Source: Sphagnum compactum
Taxonomy: Eukaryota; Bryophyta; Sphagnopsida; Sphagnales
DNA: 64,000 nt
Assembly (NCBI GenBank): GCA_965153455.1
Contig: OZ234503.1
Coordinates: 7,408,157 to 7,472,156, forward strand
Direction of reading: 5' to 3'
The stretch's first letter is position 1, and each line of letters starts with the position of its first letter. Positions 59,087 through 64,000 of the stretch are shown here, in pieces. The translations under genes and the position numbers were made by a program. Below the pieces are notes generated by a model. The model was not told the origin of the DNA. It did no database searches and worked only from the letters and a program-made list of their open reading frames with translations.

Positions 59087-62000
59087 ATGGAAGTGAGCGA
59101 GGAGCAATGGCAGCGTATGCAAACGAATCGAGCAGCAGCATTACAGAAAAGAAATGCGAGTTTGAGGCAATGGGTACCTCCCAAACCAAACATTCTTGCA
59201 AGAGCCCAACAACCTGTATTTCGTTGTCAAACCATGAGCAGCAGGGCTCAGCAGCCTCAGCAGCAAGTTGCAGCAGCAGCTTCTGGCAAACTGGGACCTT
59301 CTTCAGGAGTCATGGGTGAACTATGGTTGCGAGATCAACTGCCAAGAATTGGGCAAACTGTCAGAGTGGTATTGGAAACGTGCACACCAACAAAGTTCAA
59401 ACTCCTCTTGAGTAGTAACAATGGAGACCAAAGCAGCTCCTTCAGCCAAATCCTTCTTCAACATCTTTCATCTGTGAGTTGTTCACAAAGCTGTACAAAC
59501 CCAGCTTCACCCCTTCATACCAGCCAGAATGAATCACTTCATGAAATCAGTCCTCAAACCCTAAATCTGATGTCAATCTCAAATTCTTATCGGTTACAAA
59601 ATCTCAAAACCCGAATACTGACAGTGAGCTTTTATGATCATCATTGGCTTAGATGATAACAAGTGCAAAGGCTTCTGAGATGGGACCATGGTGGCCTGTT
59701 TACAACTTGAAGGATTATGACATTGTTACGGATGCACTGAAGAGCATGCCGGGATTGTTGGAATATGAGCCAATTCCATGGCCTACTCGAATGGTGTTGG
59801 AGAGATTCTTACAGGCCCAACCAGTGGATGGCTGCAATATCCCACTTGTGGAGGTGGAGAAGCTGTTGGAGCGGCAGCTGCCTGATAAGCTCAAGGAAAG
59901 CCTTCTGCCTTTTCAGTGGGAGGGAGTTCGGTATGCTCTCTGCAGAGATGGCCGATGTCTGCTTGCTGATGAAATGGGTGTTGGCAAAACCATCCAGGTA
60001 CAAAAGTTGACATTGAGTTGGTATTCCATGAGGCTTCAGGAATCTGGATTCATTGCTCTTTTGACTGCTGCATGTAGGGTTCTGTATCTGTTGCTTCAAA
60101 GGTGAATTGGGTACATGGCCTAGGCTTCTAGAATTAGTAGTGCTTTGCCATTTTTCCTGAACTCTGATGAAATCAACTCCGGGTCAGGCAATAGCAATAG
60201 CGGCATGCTACAGGGAGGAGTGGCCTCTATTGGTAATTTGTCCAGCCAGTCTGCGCTTGGTGTGGGCTGAAGAACTTGAGCGATGGCTTCCTTTCCTCTC
60301 ACCCTTGGATGTTCATCTTGGTAATTATTCTTTTGGTCATGCATGTAACCCTGAGTTTTGTCTCATCCATTTTAGTTCAATCATGTCATCAAGTACTAGA
60401 AGAGATTGATATATCTTGAATCTCCAGATTCTCATGCAGGATAATAAATGCTTTGCAGTCTTCACCATGCCAGCATCTCCTGACCTGAATTATTTTCGCA
60501 ATATTTGTTTACTGTCTGGGTTGTTGTTTCCTCAACTCTAGGCTGGTTTTAGCTTCTGTGCAAGATACTTTCACAAGTTATATTGGACTGCTGTATTGTC
60601 CATAGCAACAGCTGCATACTTCAAATTTGTTCTTGATAAGCCTACGTCCATGCAGATTTTATAAGAATGTTGTGGACATTTCTTACTCATGGTCACAACC
60701 ATCAACGAGAATTTCGATTTTGACAAGTTCATTCTGGGTGCAAGTGTTTGGGAGGAAGAATGATCCAGCCAAGCAGATGCAAATGCCAAAGGTGGTGGTG
60801 GTATCATATACAATGATGAAGCATCTAAGAAGAAGCATGGTGTCACTAAAGTGGGGTATGCTGATTGTGGATGAATCTCACAATCTGCGTTGTACCCAAA
60901 AGAAGCTCCCATGTGAGGAGGTCAGTCTGCACATCCACCAAACTCTTGAACTTTGAACCGAGAAATGGTTAGCCTCTTGGTCTGGTGTTAAACAGTTCAT
61001 CTTCCAGCTGGGTGCTTAAATGTTTAATGTTTTCTTTCTGCTTTCTACTCTCAGCCACTATGGGCAGTTTGTCGTTTCTGAAGGGTATCTCATTTATGAC
61101 AAGAAGAGTTTTTGAATAGCTTGAATAGTTGCCCTCCAAATAAAACAATGAAGAGTGCGCCACAACTGTCCCAAATAATTGAGCTACGTGCCTGTGCTTG
61201 AACAATTAGACAATGGCAGTGCTGGAGGTAGCTCAAAGTGTAAAGCGGGTTGTGCTACTCACGGGTACACCATCACTTTCAAGGTTTGTGAACATTCACT
61301 CTTGGCCATTGGCCAATTCACAAGTGCATAACATTTCTATGATGTTTGTCTTTTTCCAAACTAATGTCAAGATTTGAGATTTTGACAAAACAGTGGCTAG
61401 CAAGATCTTGGGTCTTTCTGTAGGGGATTGGTTCTGATAGCATATATGTAAACTTGTTGTGCAAGCTCCTTCTTCTGGAGTACTGATTGAGCACTTTATA
61501 ACTGGCATGCCCAAAGTTGATATTGTTTACTACTGTTGTTAATGATGCAGGCCCTTTGACATATTCCATCAAGTGGATTGCTTGCGGTATGCACCTAAAT
61601 TGCCCTAAATCATAAACCTGGGTTCCATATCTCAAAACTCTTTAAATGGAGAACGTAAAGATAGATCTACATACATGGCATATGAATATGGGACAGAGTT
61701 GCAAACAAGTAGACTGCATAACTATATGACACAGTACTGCTTTGCACATGTGCAGGCCAGGGTTGCTTGGAAAGAACAAATTTGAATTTGCCAGCAATTA
61801 CTGTGGCTGGCAACGAAATGCCCCTTTCCAGGTGTGAAGAGGCGGCTCTCTTACCATCTCTTCCATTTCTCAACCACTATCTTAAACTGTTCCTGGAAAC
61901 AAAATGTTGTCTTTGGAGACTTTAGGTTCCTTACACTATTCTGGTTCTTGTTCAAAATGCAAGCATTGCAGTTCAGTTGAAGCACAAAATGTTAATTGTG

Positions 62001-63734
62001 CAGAATTTTCAAAATGGAAGACGACTTGAGGAGCTCAATATTCTACTAAGGGAAACTGTGATGGTTTGTCTCCTCCTATCCTCCTCTTCTGGCAACAAAG
62101 TCAAAGAGCTGGTCACATTTCTTGTCTATTTTCTGGCTGAAATTTTTCTGTTTCACATCTCTTCTCTTCTTTCATTGAGTGATTTCAGTTGCACACGTGT
62201 CTGTAGGTGAGGCGGTTAAAAGAGAATGTGATGGCACAGCTGCCACCCAAACGCAGGCAGGTTATTTGCTTGCAATTATCCACTGTTGATGTTAAAGAAG
62301 CATGGGCAGCTTCAATTGTAAAAGATGGAGCTGCTCAGGAGGAACTTTGCAAATGTGGGTTCACAGTAAAGGGTGCCTGTGATTGTGAGGATGAGACGTC
62401 AGAAGACAATGATAGTGATGATGAAGTCAATGCACCTGATAAAGTCCAGAGACGTGGCAAAAAACCGGCAGGAGCTGAAGTCTCCAGTTGTACTTTAGGA
62501 GAACAGGGAATTGGAGTGGCAAAGCTCCGGGGTTTCCAGGAATGGTTGCTGAATAATCCTGTATTTGCAGCAGCCTCTGATCCAACCGGACCACAGGAAT
62601 CAAACTGTAGCACCCAAAGCAAGATGATAATTTTTGCACATCATCATAAGGTCCTGGATGGCATCCAGGTACGACATACAGGTCCTCTTTGTTTTATGTG
62701 AGCTATTCCATTAACCTACTGGGTACCTTGAACATAGGCTTCTGGTCATGTGGATTGGAGATCTTCACATGTATGCTATTTTGCCAGACATATGTCAATC
62801 CACAAGCCAAAACAGTCATCAATAATTTATGTTTTTCTTTCGAGGTGTGTTGAGTTTTCTGATTGTGGAATGAGATATACTTGTGCAGGAATTTGTGCAA
62901 AAGAATGCTGTTGAATTTGTGCGTATTGATGGAACAACTTCAGCTCAAGATCGTATGAAATATGTCAACCGTTTCCAAAACGAATTTAAGGTGATTGATG
63001 TGAACTCCCAGGCGACGCCATGTCTCCAATTCAAGATTTTGGTTGTCAGATGTTCTTCAGTTGCTGCAGCTCTGTCTCTATGTTCACTTCTTTGTGCACG
63101 TCTTCCTTGTACCTGTCATGTATGTATGTGTGCATAGGTTCTTCTGAACTCTGGTATGAATCATACATAACTGCTGCCTCTTGAATCCTCTTTCAGCATG
63201 TGGGCGAGTTTCCCATGATGCAAATATTTTTCCAAAATACATTGCTGTTTGTTCATGACCAACAACAATATGGTCATTAGAACCAGCTTGGAAAAGGCCT
63301 ACATCTACAGTACTTTCATTAGGGAAAGCCTTGGTTCTGGTTTTAATGGTGCTTGGAAAAATCGTTCAGGTCAAGGTGGCGATCATTGGAGTTACAGCTG
63401 GTGGTGTGGGGCTTAACCTCTCAGCAGCTCAGAGCGTTATTTTTGTTGAGTTGCCGAAATCTTCATCAGAGATGCTCCAGGTTTGGCCAAAAATGCATTC
63501 ACAATAGTGTGTATATTATCATACACAGTAGCAGGAGCAGAAGCAGCAGCTAGTCTTCAAATTTTGATCAACACACTGTGTAGGCCTAAACCTTCAACAA
63601 CACAATGATTACATGGGAAGAAAACATTTAGTGTCTGATTGTTTCTGTGCTGTGGTGGGACTGTGTAGGCTGAAGACAGAGCCCACAGGCTGGGTCAAAA
63701 GAATTCAATCAACATCTACATCTTCTGTGCTAAG
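59087..63734 (+). CDS. SMARCAL1: SMARCAL1-type annealing helicase (SNF2 family), cut by window edge
   Basis: Twelve exons fit GT-AG borders with matching phases: 59087-59473, 59653-59997, 60188-60320, 60745-60920, 61210-61283, 61551-61586, 61756-61831, 62004-62063, 62207-62668, 62889-62990, 63370-63480 and 63669-63734. This gives 676 residues and continues past the window. The N-terminus [19 protein letters not shown] resembles the RPA-binding motif of animal SMARCAL1. A HARP-like domain follows (about 115-175). ATPase lobe 1 has [18 protein letters not shown] (238-242), VDESHN (DESH 331-334) and [13 protein letters not shown]. Lobe 2 has [45 protein letters not shown] and [10 protein letters not shown]. 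An acidic, Cys-rich insertion ([20 protein letters not shown], then a D/E run) sits between the lobes. Known relatives reanneal RPA-coated DNA and remodel stalled forks in the nucleus. The start is the first ATG after the leader. Confidence 0.92.
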
Positions 63735-64000
63735 GTGATTATCCTGAGCTGATCTTGCAATATGCAGCTGTGACATGACTAGATCAGTATTATACTCCAG
63801 GGTTGTTCTCTCCATGTGTATCTCAAGTCTTTGACACCCATCAGCAGATTTCTACAGAAATCATTTGATTTTGAAATGGCTTTTCAGGTTTGGTTTTCAG
63901 ACTATACAATGGAATACTAGTGCTTGGAGCATACAAACATGTGAACGGAAATCTCACAGAGCTAGACAACACCTAATTCCCCTCGAAGTAGGCTGGCCCT
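63735..64000 (+). other. Probable intron of the SMARCAL1-type gene
   Basis: Sequence after the AAG|GTGATT donor at 63735 shows no further exon that continues the frame before the window edge. Confidence 0.5.

Overview
The window looks like nuclear DNA of a land plant. The genes carry spliceosomal GT-AG introns of about 170-600 bp. The intergenic DNA is very AT-rich and crowded with decayed plant-type transposons, telobox-like AGGGTTT motifs and degenerate CCCTAAA strings. The CHAT-domain and ankyrin coding fragments, several protein families I cannot name, and transposase types I associate with mosses, lycophytes, ferns and gymnosperms point to a non-flowering lineage. That placement is inference. 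Nothing suggests a prokaryotic or organellar origin.

Layout: 0.2-1.3 kb holds diverged ~185 bp repeats and a 39-bp hairpin upstream of an intronless SIS-domain (6-phospho-3-hexuloisomerase-like) gene at 1.3-2.4 kb. 4-18.3 kb is a transposon graveyard: a tRNA-like (SINE-like) relic, a hAT transposase remnant, a LINE reverse-transcriptase remnant, an endonuclease/exonuclease/phosphatase (EEP) domain remnant, a CATTGAAAAA minisatellite, a compact Helitron-like element with recognisable ends, an array of GTGGCCAC palindromes, and a truncated LTR retrotransposon. A two-exon gene for a small membrane protein lies at 19.3-20.7 kb. Unrecognised minus-strand coding-like fragments (23.6-25.1 kb) precede a minus-strand multi-exon gene (25.7-27.4 kb) whose product faintly resembles a gasdermin-type beta-rich domain. 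A 114-bp tandem satellite fills 28.0-29.2 kb. A broken CHAT protease-like gene (30.3-31.7 kb) is followed by an ankyrin-repeat relic (32.7 kb). 33-42 kb is AT-rich and includes a decayed MULE-like transposase (37.9-40.0 kb). A complete eight-exon aldo/keto reductase gene occupies 42.3-45.8 kb on the minus strand. A second decayed hAT transposase covers 48-50.6 kb, followed by AT-rich DNA to 58.1 kb. The window ends inside a SMARCAL1-type annealing helicase gene (59.1 kb to the right edge).

The genes do not form an obvious pathway. Two could be modelled exon by exon with all phases consistent (aldo/keto reductase; SMARCAL1 up to the edge). The most unusual items are the gasdermin-like candidate, the CHAT/ankyrin pseudogene, the K/P/T-rich insertion inside the SIS domain, the long hairpin near the left edge, and the small Helitron candidate.
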